A stretch of 64,000 nt of DNA from the NCBI RefSeq assembly GCF_904846705.1, contig NZ_CAJHBS010000014.1, forward strand, positions 1 through 64,000, read 5' to 3'. Source of the stretch: Psychrobacter sp. Pi2-52 (GTDB lineage Bacteria > Pseudomonadota > Gammaproteobacteria > Pseudomonadales > Moraxellaceae). This document shows, piece after piece, positions 7,183 through 16,678 of this stretch; position 1 is the first letter of the stretch, and each line of letters starts with the position of its first letter. Under the pieces are notes generated by a model that was not told where the DNA came from, did not search any database, and saw nothing but the letters and a program-made list of their open reading frames with translations. The translations under genes were made by a program, and so were the position numbers.

Positions 7183-8091
7183 ACAATATTGAAATGGTTC
7201 GCCCTCGCATTGTGCTTGGTATTGACCGCCTGTAATAGTCAAACATCCACTACCTCAGAAGCAGAAAACAGTCATAGCGATAGGATGAATATTATCTCTC
7301 CCGATTGGGGTAATGCAGCGACTTTGACAGCGATGGGGCATGCACCAATTGCGACAGGGGATGTTAGGGTTTGGGACAGATGGGTGGGTAGCCCTAAACT
7401 GCCAACATCGATAACAGACTTAGGCATCCGCTATCAGCCCAACGCTGAGCTAATCGCTCAACTGCCTGTCGATATGGTCATAGATAATTATTTTTATGAG
7501 CATGCACGCAATTTATATGGCGATGTGCCTGCGGAATCTGTAATGTCTGCGGCAAAAGGAGAGACAGCAACGTGGGCTGACTATACCGAGCCGACGCGGG
7601 AGCTTGGCGTACTGATTGATAATCCGAAGATGGCTGAGGACTATATTGTACAAAGTCAGAAAGATATACAGCTGGCCAGTCAGCAATTTCAGCAGCGTTA
7701 TCCAAAAGCCAAGAAATTCGCAGTGGTACAGTTTGCAGATGCCAATAACATGCGTATGTATGTGGCAAATAGTTTATTTCAGCCTGCGCTAGAGCAGATG
7801 GACAGAGAGCTTGTGGTATTGGGCAAGGGCAATCAGTGGGGGTTTGTGCCGATACGAATGGGAGATTTGGCGCAATTAGATGATGAGACTTGTCTATTAA
7901 TTATCGATCCACTAAGCCCAATTACTAGAGCTGAAATTGATGACAGCTTGATTTGGCAGCGCCTGGGTTATGGTAATACCCGCTGTGTGGGCGAGCTACC
8001 ACCAGTATGGATTTATGGTGGGATGTCGTCATTGGTTAGCTTAGCAAACAACTTGTCAGAAGTTTCATTAAAAGGCGGGGACGTACTATGA
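7183..8091 (+). CDS. fhuD: Iron-siderophore ABC transporter substrate-binding lipoprotein (FhuD-like)
   Basis: FhuD-type proteins carry ferric hydroxamates across the periplasm to the permease. The chosen ATG at 7183 gives a lipoprotein signal (MTILKWFALALCLVL) ending in the lipobox LTAC, so the mature protein is probably anchored to the membrane. The rest shows the helical-backbone type III fold: IISPDWGNAATLTAMGHAPI at the start, the LGIRYQPNAELIAQLPVDMV segment that reads as the paired-domain hinge region, and a C-terminal ELPPVWIYGGM. A longer frame starts at 7117. The stop overlaps the fhuB start by four bases (ATGA), so the two are translationally coupled. Confidence 0.87.
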   Translation, partial: TILKWFALALCLVLTACNSQTSTTSEAENSHSDRMNIISPDWGNAATLTAMGHAPIATGDVRVWDRWVGSPKLPTSITDLGIRYQPNAELIAQLPVDMVIDNYFYEHARNLYGDVPAESVMSAAKGETATWADYTEPTRELGVLIDNPKMAEDYIVQSQKDIQLASQQFQQRYPKAKKFAVVQFADANNMRMYVANSLFQPALEQMDRELVVLGKGNQWGFVPIRMGDLAQLDDETCLLIIDPLSPITRAEIDDSLIWQRLGYGNTRCVGELPPVWIYGGMSSLVSLANNLSEVSLKGGDVL

Positions 8092-10286
8092 GCGCCAATG
8101 CAGATACTCACAACAACCAAAACAATCATATCAATAACCACACCGACAGTTCTCATAACGACAGTGCTCATACGATGACATTAGCCTCTCAAGTAGCAAC
8201 GGTTTCAAAACCTTCATCAACGTTATCATCGTCGCAATCATTGAAACAGTCATCATCACCACTGAATCAGCCACCGAACCAACCCAATTCTCAAACTTCC
8301 TTGTTTGCCAATTTGTCTTGGCGACTATGGGCCATGCTCATCGGATTAGCGGCTTTGTCATTATGGAGTAGCTGGGCACTGATAGAACAGCAATGGACGC
8401 GTCCACTTCGTGACTTGCTTATACCAAGCTCGCAATTAGATATTGCCAGTATGGCGATACAGCTACATATAGTGGCAACCAGCGTAGTGGCGTTGTTGGC
8501 TGGCGGGCTATTAGGCGTGGTCAGTATCTTGCTACAGCAATTGGTAAAAAACCCTTTAGCATCCGATACGACGCTAGGGGTGGGCGTTGGTGCGCAGTTG
8601 GCTATGCTCATCGTCACGTTGTTTTTGCCGAGCTTGGCCATTTATGGCGGACTTTATGTAGCCTTTGTAGGAGCTATCATTAGTATGGGTCTGGTGTTTG
8701 CCTTATCAGCACCCAGTCGATTTAATCCATTAATTTTGATATTGGCCGGTTTGGTGGTAAATATTCTGCTGGCCGCAGTGGCTAATGTACTGGTGCTGTT
8801 TTTTGCTGAACGTAGTAATGGCATGCTGTCATGGGCGGCTGGGTTTTTGACACAAAATAGCTGGCATACCAGTATCGCGCTAGTCATCACGGCTATTTTG
8901 ATGGCGGTCGTATGTCTGCCATTACTAAAACCATTAACGCTGATGAGTCTAGATGACACGCAGGCAAAACGTCTGGGTGTACCTATTAATGGGATTCGCG
9001 CACTTGTTGTGTTGATTGTGGCAATTGTGACTGCTTTAGTGATTAGTGAAGTTGGCTTGATTGGATTCATTGGTCTTGGTGCGGCAAGTTTGGTCAATGC
9101 GCTAGGTATTTCTGCTATTGGTAAGCGTTTGGCTACTGCTTTTGGGTTGGGGGCGCTGCTGTTGTTGTTGACCAGTAATGTCGCGTTACTGCTTGAGCCG
9201 TTACTTGATATGCAGATTCCAGCTGGTGCCATGACAGGTATCTTGGGTGCACCGCTGATTATTTGGCTAATTTTGCGTCAGCGTCGCGAGCGGATAGAGA
9301 CAGTGACACCGATGCTTGCAGGTAAGCATACATCCATTGCCTTTTGGCGATGGGGCGTTGGCGTGCTCGCTATTATCATGTTTGCCTGTTTATTTGTACA
9401 AGATATCAATGGTTGGGGGTTAAGTACGGACTGGGCGCTTACGCAGCAGTACCGCTTACCTCGCAGTTTGAGCGCTGCGGCCACAGGCTTGATGTTGGCG
9501 GTCGCCGGTGTGCTACTGCAAACTTTAACGCGTAACCCCATGGCCAGTCCTGAGGTGCTGGGGGTCAGTTCAGGCGCGGCACTTGGGGTTATTTTAGGGT
9601 TTTTATTACTGCCAAGTTTAGGACTATCTGCAGGAGCAGGAACGTTGCTGGTTTCAGGACTGTCAGGGGCGATGGCCGTGCTGCTATTGATTATTTGGCT
9701 AGCACGCAGGGTCAGCTCAGGTTATTTATTATTGGTAGGTATAGGCATTGCCGCCATGATGGATGGGGTGATGCATATGGTCAAGCTCTCAGGAGATCCG
9801 CGTCTAGAAGCGATGCTCAGCTTTCTTTCAGGGACGACTTATAGCGCTCAGCCTAGTACAGTATGGTATCTCATTGGCATTGCCGCTATCTTATTCGTAC
9901 TCAGTCTATTGCTGATTAAGCCTTTGCGAGTTCTTGGGCTAGGTACAGGTGTGGCGCGTAATTTGGGTGTGGCGGTTACGCCAGTGACTTTGTCGTTATT
10001 GGCATTAGTAGCAGCACTTAGTACGGCCAGCACGCTTGCCGTTGGCCCATTGAGCTTTATTGGTTTGATGGTGCCGCATTTGGCTACTTCACTGGGAGCT
10101 GTGAAGCTTGAACGACAATTGCCACTAGCTGCACTTTTAGGGGCAGGGGTAATGGTGATAGCGGATTGGATTGGCCGTTATGTTATTTTCCCTTATGAGC
10201 TGCCTGCGGGCACGATTGCTGCCATTATCGGTGGTGGATATTTCTTATGGCTCATTCGTAAGGTGCCAGCCTCAGCAAATAGATAG
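8088..10286 (+). CDS. fhuB: Fused double-domain iron-siderophore permease (FhuB-like)
   Basis: The 732-residue protein contains two FecCD-type permease halves in one chain, the arrangement of FhuB, which transports ferric hydroxamates through the inner membrane. The first half (about 85-400) has GVVSILLQQLVKNPLASDTT and GLIGFIGLGAASLV; the second (about 420-730) has GVLLQTLTRNPMASPEVLGV and GPLSFIGLMVPHLA, both the conserved gate and ATPase-coupling elements. Residues 1-75 form an unusual polar tail rich in Asn, His, Ser, Gln and Pro before the first membrane helix. It overlaps fhuD by four bases and ends the core operon. Confidence 0.92.
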   Translation: MSANADTHNNQNNHINNHTDSSHNDSAHTMTLASQVATVSKPSSTLSSSQSLKQSSSPLNQPPNQPNSQTSLFANLSWRLWAMLIGLAALSLWSSWALIEQQWTRPLRDLLIPSSQLDIASMAIQLHIVATSVVALLAGGLLGVVSILLQQLVKNPLASDTTLGVGVGAQLAMLIVTLFLPSLAIYGGLYVAFVGAIISMGLVFALSAPSRFNPLILILAGLVVNILLAAVANVLVLFFAERSNGMLSWAAGFLTQNSWHTSIALVITAILMAVVCLPLLKPLTLMSLDDTQAKRLGVPINGIRALVVLIVAIVTALVISEVGLIGFIGLGAASLVNALGISAIGKRLATAFGLGALLLLLTSNVALLLEPLLDMQIPAGAMTGILGAPLIIWLILRQRRERIETVTPMLAGKHTSIAFWRWGVGVLAIIMFACLFVQDINGWGLSTDWALTQQYRLPRSLSAAATGLMLAVAGVLLQTLTRNPMASPEVLGVSSGAALGVILGFLLLPSLGLSAGAGTLLVSGLSGAMAVLLLIIWLARRVSSGYLLLVGIGIAAMMDGVMHMVKLSGDPRLEAMLSFLSGTTYSAQPSTVWYLIGIAAILFVLSLLLIKPLRVLGLGTGVARNLGVAVTPVTLSLLALVAALSTASTLAVGPLSFIGLMVPHLATSLGAVKLERQLPLAALLGAGVMVIADWIGRYVIFPYELPAGTIAAIIGGGYFLWLIRKVPASANR

Positions 10287-10449
10287 CTCATGTCTGCAAG
10301 CATTGAATAGCCGACAATTTTGACTTCATTCAGCAGAGGCTTATCTAACCTTATTTGATCAGCATTTTGATAAGAATAATGATGCTAAATTTCAGCAAGA
10401 TTGGATGACGTGCTCGTCAGGCTAGCCAAATAATAACTAGGAGCAAGTC

Positions 10450-10488
10450 ATGCCGACCATCACCCAATTTTATGGTGCCGCTGCTTAA
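10450..10488 (+). CDS. Possible 12-residue leader peptide coupled to the MFS gene
   Basis: The frame MPTITQFYGAAA starts at an ATG with an excellent ribosome site (AGGAG at 10438-10442, seven bases away), and its stop overlaps the MFS start as TAATG. The MFS gene itself has no visible ribosome site, so its translation would depend on ribosomes finishing this frame. It could be a true leader peptide, or the start of a longer original MFS reading frame broken by a small deletion. No similarity is recognised. Confidence 0.35.
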   Translation: MPTITQFYGAAA

Positions 10489-11972
10489 TGAGCAACGCCC
10501 CTATAAATAAGGCATCTACCAATGAGTCGCCTATAAACGAAGCCTCGAATAGTAGTGGTAATGGCTTTACCGACAAACAGGTACAGCAGGTGTTACTGAC
10601 ACTACTGCTCGGCGGTACGGTGGTCAGCTTTAGTAATAGTGCGCTTAACCCAGCCATTCCTGTTTTTATGTTGGTGTTTGATGTCGACATTGTGATGGGC
10701 GGCTGGGTGCTAAATGCTTATGTCTTGGCCATGAGTGTGGGGCTGATGCTGAGTGGCTACTTAAACAAAAAGTTTCCTTTTAAGCATGTTTATTTGGCGG
10801 CAATTTTTGGATTTATGTTGGGCTCAGTTATTGGCATGCTGGCGTCTAGTATGAGCTTTGTCATTATTGCTAGGGCTATACAAGGACTGAGTGGCGGTCT
10901 GATTATCCCGCTGTCTATTGGTATGCTGTATCAGATTTATCCGCAGCAGCAGCACGGCAGAGTAATGGCGCTATGGGGCATTGTTATTATGATGTCATTA
11001 GCGTTTGGCCCTTTGGTCGGTGCTTACTTGGTTGAGCAGTTTGCGTGGTGGACACTGTTTGCCATTACGTTGCCACTTAGTGTGGCGGTCATGGCGATGG
11101 TATGGCGGCTAATACCTGACATGCGCTCACATGATCAAGAAACCCCTTTCGATATCATCGGGTTTATCAGTTTGCTTGTTTGGCTGCTTGCGATGATGGT
11201 TTGGCTGAGCACGCTGAAAATAGATTTCACTGGCGGGCTACTCAGCAGTGACGGATTATTAAAGATAGCCACGTTGGGTTTATTATCTATTGGATTTCTA
11301 CTGTCTGCGATGGTTTGGTGGGCATATGAGCGGCGTCAGCGTCATCCGTTATTGAACGTGCGCTTGTTTAACAATAAGACCTATTTGCACAGTAATATCA
11401 TTAGCATTAGCCAAACAGTCGGTTTGATGTTGTGTCTCTTGCTATTGCCCGTGTTAATCCAAGACGTGATGGGCGAGAATGCCTTATGGACAGGTGTTGT
11501 CCTGATGGTCGCGACGCTCGTGGCCAGTATCACCACGCATTACGCTGGCAAGCGGGTAGACAAACGCGGTGCCCGAGGGATTGGTATGGCGGGTATCACG
11601 ATTAGTGCGCTGTCTACTTTGATGCTCGCATGGTGCTTGTATCAGCCTACGCTTTGGCTATTAATGCTAATTATGAGTGTGCGAGGTATTGGGGTAGGTT
11701 TGGCGTATCTGCCGACCACTACCGTTGGTTTTAGCAGCTTACCCAAAGACGCGGTCACTGAGGGAGCCGCCCTTAATAACATCAGTCGCCGTATCATCTC
11801 TACTATATTTATCACGCTGTCCACCCTTTATATAGGCAGTCGAAGCGCGCAGCTACTAGCCGCAGGTAGTGATGTTGGCATAGCAAGCGCTATCCAAGAA
11901 ATACTGGTGATAATCGCGTTGATGCTATTGTTCACACTTCCTTCTGCCTGCAAATTACCACGATCCCCATAA
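10488..11972 (+). CDS. MFS transporter, DHA2 (EmrB/QacA-like) family
   Basis: This 494-residue protein has about 14 hydrophobic segments and DHA2 features: GGWVLNAYVLAMSVGLMLSG in the first helices, the motif C-like GIVIMMSLAFGPLVGAYLVE, and a C-terminal SLPKDAVTEGAALNNISRRI. Such proteins are proton-driven exporters, often of drugs or siderophores. Its position downstream of fhuB and upstream of the TonB receptor suggests siderophore recycling or export, but the locus contains no siderophore synthesis gene. Translation appears coupled to a 12-residue upstream frame. A weak hairpin (CCCC-TAT-CGGGG, about 11980-11992) follows the stop. Confidence 0.87.
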   Translation: MSNAPINKASTNESPINEASNSSGNGFTDKQVQQVLLTLLLGGTVVSFSNSALNPAIPVFMLVFDVDIVMGGWVLNAYVLAMSVGLMLSGYLNKKFPFKHVYLAAIFGFMLGSVIGMLASSMSFVIIARAIQGLSGGLIIPLSIGMLYQIYPQQQHGRVMALWGIVIMMSLAFGPLVGAYLVEQFAWWTLFAITLPLSVAVMAMVWRLIPDMRSHDQETPFDIIGFISLLVWLLAMMVWLSTLKIDFTGGLLSSDGLLKIATLGLLSIGFLLSAMVWWAYERRQRHPLLNVRLFNNKTYLHSNIISISQTVGLMLCLLLLPVLIQDVMGENALWTGVVLMVATLVASITTHYAGKRVDKRGARGIGMAGITISALSTLMLAWCLYQPTLWLLMLIMSVRGIGVGLAYLPTTTVGFSSLPKDAVTEGAALNNISRRIISTIFITLSTLYIGSRSAQLLAAGSDVGIASAIQEILVIIALMLLFTLPSACKLPRSP

Positions 11973-11992
11973 ACGAATACCCCCTATCGGGG

Positions 11993-12402
11993 TTTAATTT
12001 AACTTATCAAGACGGAAATATCATTGATTTTTGGCACTAGGCATTAATCGCCGCAGAACAGTGGGCATCATTAATGAATTGTCCTTTTCACCCACTGGAT
12101 AAAAGTAAGTTAGGTTTCCCTGTATTTATGCAGGGTATCAGCGCTGTGACTATGTGCAAGAGTAACTAAACACAAGGCACGCTAGCACCCAATATTTGCT
12201 ATCGCTTCGGTGAGCAGATAGCGATTATTCGTTCAGGCGATATTGCCATTATGGATAGTGATGGTGTATTTATATTATCTGTGATGTAGCATAGCAGCTA
12301 TTATCAGATTGTCAAAAGAAGCATAAAGAAGATGAGGTAAAGTTTCAGCGGTTTCTTGAGGTCTATCGTAATAACGAGCTAGATAAACTATTCAGTGATT
12401 AA
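11993..12402 (+). pseudogene. Degraded gene of unknown function between the MFS pump and the TonB receptor
   Basis: One frame (positions congruent with 12041) gives protein-like sequence with in-frame stops at 12038 and about 12167: segments include TYQDGNIIDFWH, ALIAAEQWASLMNCPFHP, GFPVFMQGISAVTM, YRFGEQIAIIRSGD and IAIMDSDGVFILSVM. After a further stop the frame shifts and continues as DCQKKHKEDEVKFQRF and LEVYRNNELDKLFSD, ending in TAA at 12400. Several nonsense changes plus a frameshift point to a long-dead gene rather than sequencing error. I do not recognise the family. Confidence 0.6.
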
Positions 12403-12492
12403 TGAAATTATCAGAGTTCAAATAGTCAACCATATCTGAAAACAGTACAAATAAACGCTTACTACCAAAGTGTAAATACATATATAAATAAA

Positions 12493-12511
12493 AACGATTA
12501 TCATTTACAAT
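12493..12511 (+). promoter_or_regulatory. Fur-box-like site upstream of the TonB receptor
   Basis: GATTATCATTTACAAT fits three Fur hexamer units and shares the 11-mer TTATCATTTAC with the Fur box at 6163-6188. It lies about 100 bases before the receptor start, consistent with iron repression. Confidence 0.6.
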
Positions 12512-12610
12512 ACGATTCACAAAGTTAGTACACACAGTATTATTAGCTAAATATTACTCATACCACTGTTTATTTATCCAACTAAGTGAAATAACCTAAG
12601 TGAAATAATT

Positions 12611-15007
12611 ATGAAAAGCCATCATCAAATTGCTCTATCTGTTCTTACCCTCTGTATTAGTCAGCAATTATATGCACAAAACAATATCAATGAAACGGAT
12701 GCCTTATTAGATGCGCAGACATCAGCGGAAATGGCTTCAAGTACTGTGTCTAACGAGACGCCTAATGTGACTTTAGACACTATCAATGTCACGGCCAAAG
12801 CCAGAACGGGCACGGCGCTGGCACAGAAAATTAGTGAGATGCCAGCAGTCACCCAAGTAATTACTGAAAATGAGATTCAGATGCAGGCAACGGGTGACCG
12901 TACTACTGGTGATATCTTGGCACAGTTGATACCGAGTCTGGGTGCCAGTAGTGGCTCTACCAGTAACTATGGTACGACCATGCACGGACGTCCTGTACAG
13001 TTCTTGTTGAATGGTGTGCCTTTAAGCAGCTCACGCAGTCTTTCACGCGAGCTAAATAGTATCGATCCTGCGCAGCTTGAGCGGGTAGAGGTACTCTCAG
13101 GTGCCACCAGTATTTACGGTGCTGGTGCAGCAGGTGGCCTGATTAACCTTGTGACCAAATCTTTGGTAGGTTATGGCCCTATCAGACAGACTAGAGTCGG
13201 TGTCAGTAGCAGTCGTGGTTTTGAGTCAGACTCATTGGGTTATCATGTAGGACAAACCTTAGGATATGGCGGCGAGCGAGTGTATGGTCGATTAGATGTT
13301 GATTATGATAATAAAGGCGGCAAGTTTGATAGCAAAGGCAATCGAATCAGCCCAGATGCCAACCAAACTGACCAGCAAGATACCGAATCGCTAAGTGTAA
13401 ATGGTAGCTTGGGTGTAGAGCTCACTGACAGCCAACGTCTTGATCTTGCAGTGACTTACTATAAAGATGAGCAAAACACCGACTATGGCCCGGATTATGG
13501 TGATAATTTACAGGTTTTGTTAAAACCTAAGGATGCACCACCGTCTTTAAAAGCCATTGATGGTGCCAACGTAGAAAATGAGCCATATACCGAAAAAAGC
13601 TCAGTAAATTTAAGCTATAGCGATGATGACTTTGTAGGCTCAGGGTCTAGCTTAAGCTTGACAGGCTATTATAGAGATGAGAAAGGCCGTTTTTATCCTT
13701 CTGGTAAAGATTTCCCTAAACAAGCGGGCAAAGTCTGGGTAGCTAATGGTCTTACCGATAAGAGTACGCTAGAAGAATTATTGGGCGGGGCTGTCGTCGT
13801 CACTCAGTCAGAAGCTGACATCGAAGTAATGGGCTTACGTGCCGCCATGCAAACCGAGACGGAAGTCGCAGGCAAAAAGACTCTACTTAGCTATGGTGCT
13901 GATTTCGAGCGCGAAAACAGTGAGCAAACTTACTATGGTCAAGACCTAAATACGTTCCTTGCTAGCAATGGTTTAAGCGCCCAAACCAATGGGCTGACCT
14001 ACAATGGTGGACCAGATACCACTATCGATAAATGGGGTGCTTTTGTCAATGCAGATGTAGATCTAACCGACAAGTGGCATACTAGCGCTGGTGTGCGTTA
14101 CCAAAAGCTAAAATCTGAGACTGATGCCTTTACGCCTATCTATGAGCAACTGCTTGAAGAGTATTTTAATAGCCCTGCTATCAGTGGGACAAGCGCAGCT
14201 TATGGTATTGACTATCAAGCAGGCGACGTAGAAAAAGGCAACACCGACCATGACAAAGTACTTTTCAATCTTGGTACCAGCTATCAGATAACACCGAAAG
14301 ATCAGTTGTTTGCCAATTTTTCACAAGGTCTTGACACTGCAGATATACAGCGAGCACTGCGTGATGTGCGTGCCGGTTTCGTGGTTAATTCAGACAATGT
14401 TCAACCGATTGCAACCAATAATTACGAGTTTGGCTGGCAAGGCAAACATGGCGATACCGCAGCACGCTTGAGTGGTTTTTATAACGAATCAGACAAAGTC
14501 GTGCGCTTTACTGACAGCTATACCGTAGAAGTTGTCGATACCGATGAGCGTGTTTATGGGGTAGAAGGGTCGCTTAGTCATGATATCAGTGATAAATGGC
14601 AAGTAGGCGGTAGTGTGGCGTACACTCGTGGTCAGTATGACAAAGATGGCGATTGGCTAGAGCTAGATGCAGTACGTCTAACACCGCTAAAAGGTACGGC
14701 ATTTGCTCAGTATAATTTCGATGAAGGCAGCAATATTCGTCTACAAGCATTGGCAATCGGTGGGGATGATAAAGCCTTTAAAGACCAACAACAAGACCCT
14801 GACTCTAGTGCCTTACCTGTCACTGGTTATATGACCCTTGATGTATTAGGGCAAGTAAATATGCCAGTCGGCCGAGTAGATTATGGCGTTTATAACTTGC
14901 TTAATAAAGATTATCTAACGGTCTATCATCAAACCACGTATGGTGATCTGAACCGTTTACCTGCCTCAGGTACAACTTATGGCCTAAGCTATACCGTCGA
15001 TTACTAA
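12611..15007 (+). CDS. TonB-dependent outer-membrane siderophore receptor, IutA-like
   Basis: The 798-residue protein has a Sec signal peptide (to about QLYA-Q, residue 23), a short N-terminal region, a TonB-box-like TINVTAK, the plug domain (about 70-190) and a 22-strand barrel ending in an aromatic residue (GLSYTVDY). The plug segment SNYGTTMHGRP, then LSRELNSIDPAQLERVEV and LSGATSIYGAGAAGGLINLV closely follow the pattern of the aerobactin receptor IutA, pointing to a citrate-hydroxamate siderophore. With FhuCDB and the SIP reductase it forms a complete uptake route. With no synthesis genes nearby, the siderophore may be taken from other organisms. A Fur-like box precedes it. Confidence 0.9.
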   Translation: MKSHHQIALSVLTLCISQQLYAQNNINETDALLDAQTSAEMASSTVSNETPNVTLDTINVTAKARTGTALAQKISEMPAVTQVITENEIQMQATGDRTTGDILAQLIPSLGASSGSTSNYGTTMHGRPVQFLLNGVPLSSSRSLSRELNSIDPAQLERVEVLSGATSIYGAGAAGGLINLVTKSLVGYGPIRQTRVGVSSSRGFESDSLGYHVGQTLGYGGERVYGRLDVDYDNKGGKFDSKGNRISPDANQTDQQDTESLSVNGSLGVELTDSQRLDLAVTYYKDEQNTDYGPDYGDNLQVLLKPKDAPPSLKAIDGANVENEPYTEKSSVNLSYSDDDFVGSGSSLSLTGYYRDEKGRFYPSGKDFPKQAGKVWVANGLTDKSTLEELLGGAVVVTQSEADIEVMGLRAAMQTETEVAGKKTLLSYGADFERENSEQTYYGQDLNTFLASNGLSAQTNGLTYNGGPDTTIDKWGAFVNADVDLTDKWHTSAGVRYQKLKSETDAFTPIYEQLLEEYFNSPAISGTSAAYGIDYQAGDVEKGNTDHDKVLFNLGTSYQITPKDQLFANFSQGLDTADIQRALRDVRAGFVVNSDNVQPIATNNYEFGWQGKHGDTAARLSGFYNESDKVVRFTDSYTVEVVDTDERVYGVEGSLSHDISDKWQVGGSVAYTRGQYDKDGDWLELDAVRLTPLKGTAFAQYNFDEGSNIRLQALAIGGDDKAFKDQQQDPDSSALPVTGYMTLDVLGQVNMPVGRVDYGVYNLLNKDYLTVYHQTTYGDLNRLPASGTTYGLSYTVDY

Positions 15008-15022
15008 AAAGCGCCACGCATT

Positions 15023-15066
15023 AAAAAACCCTTCAGGCTATGAAAAGTTAGCGTGAAGGGTTTTTT
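15023..15066. terminator. Bidirectional terminator after the TonB receptor
   Basis: AAAAAACCCTTCA pairs with TGAAGGGTTTTTT and GCTA/TAGC extends the stem. It serves the receptor and the convergent symporter gene. Its layout is very like the terminator at 3555-3596. Confidence 0.88.
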
Positions 15067-15077
15067 ATGTCTTTATT

Positions 15078-16373
15078 TTAAGTATCGGTAGTGACCAAGT
15101 TTGGACTGTCCGTTTGATTTATAACTTTATCACCAGAGAGGTTTTCGAAGAAACTTCTTTTCTCGGTTTGGTCTACTATTTTGGCACCCACTAAGTCACC
15201 AACGACATTGCCAAAGGTGAAGATCATATCGACCAAGATATTGATACCTGCAGTGAGTGCAACGATTTCGATGGGCAGTCCTGCTTGGGTAAAGACAATA
15301 GACATACCGATTAATCCAGCACCTGGGACGCCAGCCGTACCAATCGCGGCCATGGTGCCAATGATGACAATAGTGGCCAATTCAGGTACCGATAGCGACA
15401 TCCCCATGATTTCTGCTGCAAAGATGACAGCGACACCGAAACGTAATGCCGTCCCATTCATATTTACGGTTGCGCCAATAGGCAATGTCAGCTTGGCGAC
15501 ACGCTCACCAATACCTGCTTTTTCTGCACATTTAATGGTAATCGGTAGCGTGCTCAGACTACTGCTGGTCACAAATGAAGTAAAGGCCGCTTCTTTGATG
15601 TTTTTATAGAATTGAATGACTTTTACGCCAAACAGTTTCAACATGATTGGGAACACAACACCCACCAGTATGATGACGCCAAGGTATGATGTACCAATGA
15701 ATTTTCCTAGCGCAATAACAACATCCAATCCTTGTGTACCAAAGGTATTAGCAGTGATGCCCAATACGCCAATCGGTGCATATAATAGAATGCCGTTTAG
15801 TATTTTAGAGACGACTTCGTTGCAAGCTTCGAGCAGTCTGAATAAAAAATTGCCCATTTCTTGTTGCTTTTCGTCTGCTGAATGGCGCATGAACAAAATA
15901 GCCAATCCAGAGATAACAGCGACAAATACGACCGCGAGAATATCACCTTGAGCAAAAGCATGAAAAATATTACTGGGTACCATGTTCAGTAAGGTATCAA
16001 TGAAAGATGGGCGGGCAGGGGCGTCCATAGTGACGGCGGTGGGCAACGAAAACCCTGCACCAGGATTGGTCATTTTTGCCAAAATAATACCAACGACCAC
16101 AGCAATACTAGTCGAGACAATATAAAAGGGGAATATTTTTAGCCCTATGCGACCGAGCTCTTTAGGGTTGGAGTGATTGACGGCGACCATCAAAGAAAAA
16201 AGGACAAGAGGTATCACGACCATCTTTAATAAGTTTAAAAACAGAGTCCCAAGCGGTGATAGAAAACTACTGTGCTCGCCCAGTACCAGTGCCAAAAAGA
16301 TACCTATTAAAAAGCCGCCCGTCATTTTTACCATGAATGACATACTGGTATACCAACGCCAAATTATTCCCAT
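15078..16373 (-). CDS. Dicarboxylate/amino acid:cation symporter (DAACS/GltP-DctA family)
   Basis: This 431-residue inner-membrane protein belongs to the glutamate-transporter fold family. It has the reentrant-hairpin serine motif TSSSLSTLPITIKCAEKAGI, the cation-binding NMNGTALRFG stretch (NMNGT in most members) and the second hairpin GTAGVPGAGLIGMSIV. Members import glutamate, aspartate, C4-dicarboxylates or related anions with sodium or protons. It is divergent from the lysR gene that opens an aminoadipate degradation cluster, so import of 2-aminoadipate, 2-oxoadipate or 2-hydroxyglutarate is a reasonable guess, but the substrate is not shown by the sequence. Confidence 0.9.
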   Translation of the reverse strand: MGIIWRWYTSMSFMVKMTGGFLIGIFLALVLGEHSSFLSPLGTLFLNLLKMVVIPLVLFSLMVAVNHSNPKELGRIGLKIFPFYIVSTSIAVVVGIILAKMTNPGAGFSLPTAVTMDAPARPSFIDTLLNMVPSNIFHAFAQGDILAVVFVAVISGLAILFMRHSADEKQQEMGNFLFRLLEACNEVVSKILNGILLYAPIGVLGITANTFGTQGLDVVIALGKFIGTSYLGVIILVGVVFPIMLKLFGVKVIQFYKNIKEAAFTSFVTSSSLSTLPITIKCAEKAGIGERVAKLTLPIGATVNMNGTALRFGVAVIFAAEIMGMSLSVPELATIVIIGTMAAIGTAGVPGAGLIGMSIVFTQAGLPIEIVALTAGINILVDMIFTFGNVVGDLVGAKIVDQTEKRSFFENLSGDKVINQTDSPNLVTTDT

Positions 16374-16639
16374 TACTATCTCCTGTTATTTACAATATCT
16401 GTTACTGACCTTTAGAAGGATATGTCGAGATGGGCAAGAGAATATTTTGATTTTAGACATTCCATTGTCCAGTCCTGTATGATTCAAACGCTTTGGCTTG
16501 ATACGGATGCTGTCAGCTTTCAGACATGTGATATTAGAATTTTTCCTTAAGGTAAGGATACTAAACACCAACAATCACTGAAACAAGCGAATTAAATTAT
16601 GGCGAGCATTCCTTTTTTTCTTGCTAAGGGAGGAATGTG

Positions 16640-16667
16640 CGCCTATTTTTAGCGAATGCTTAGGCGC
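16640..16667. repeat. Inverted repeat in the symporter/lysR divergent region
   Basis: GCGCCTA and TAGGCGC flank about 14 bases. It could be an attenuator in the leader of the symporter gene or a regulator-binding site. Apart from this and the degenerate repeat at 16679-16800, the interval 16374-16819 shows no other clear element. Confidence 0.3.
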
Positions 16668-16678
16668 TTTACTTGATA

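Noticed and set aside
8654-9232. 192-codon antisense frame inside fhuB
   Set aside because: It is a shadow of a long GC-richer membrane protein gene; the translation is Thr/Ala/Ile-rich without domain features.
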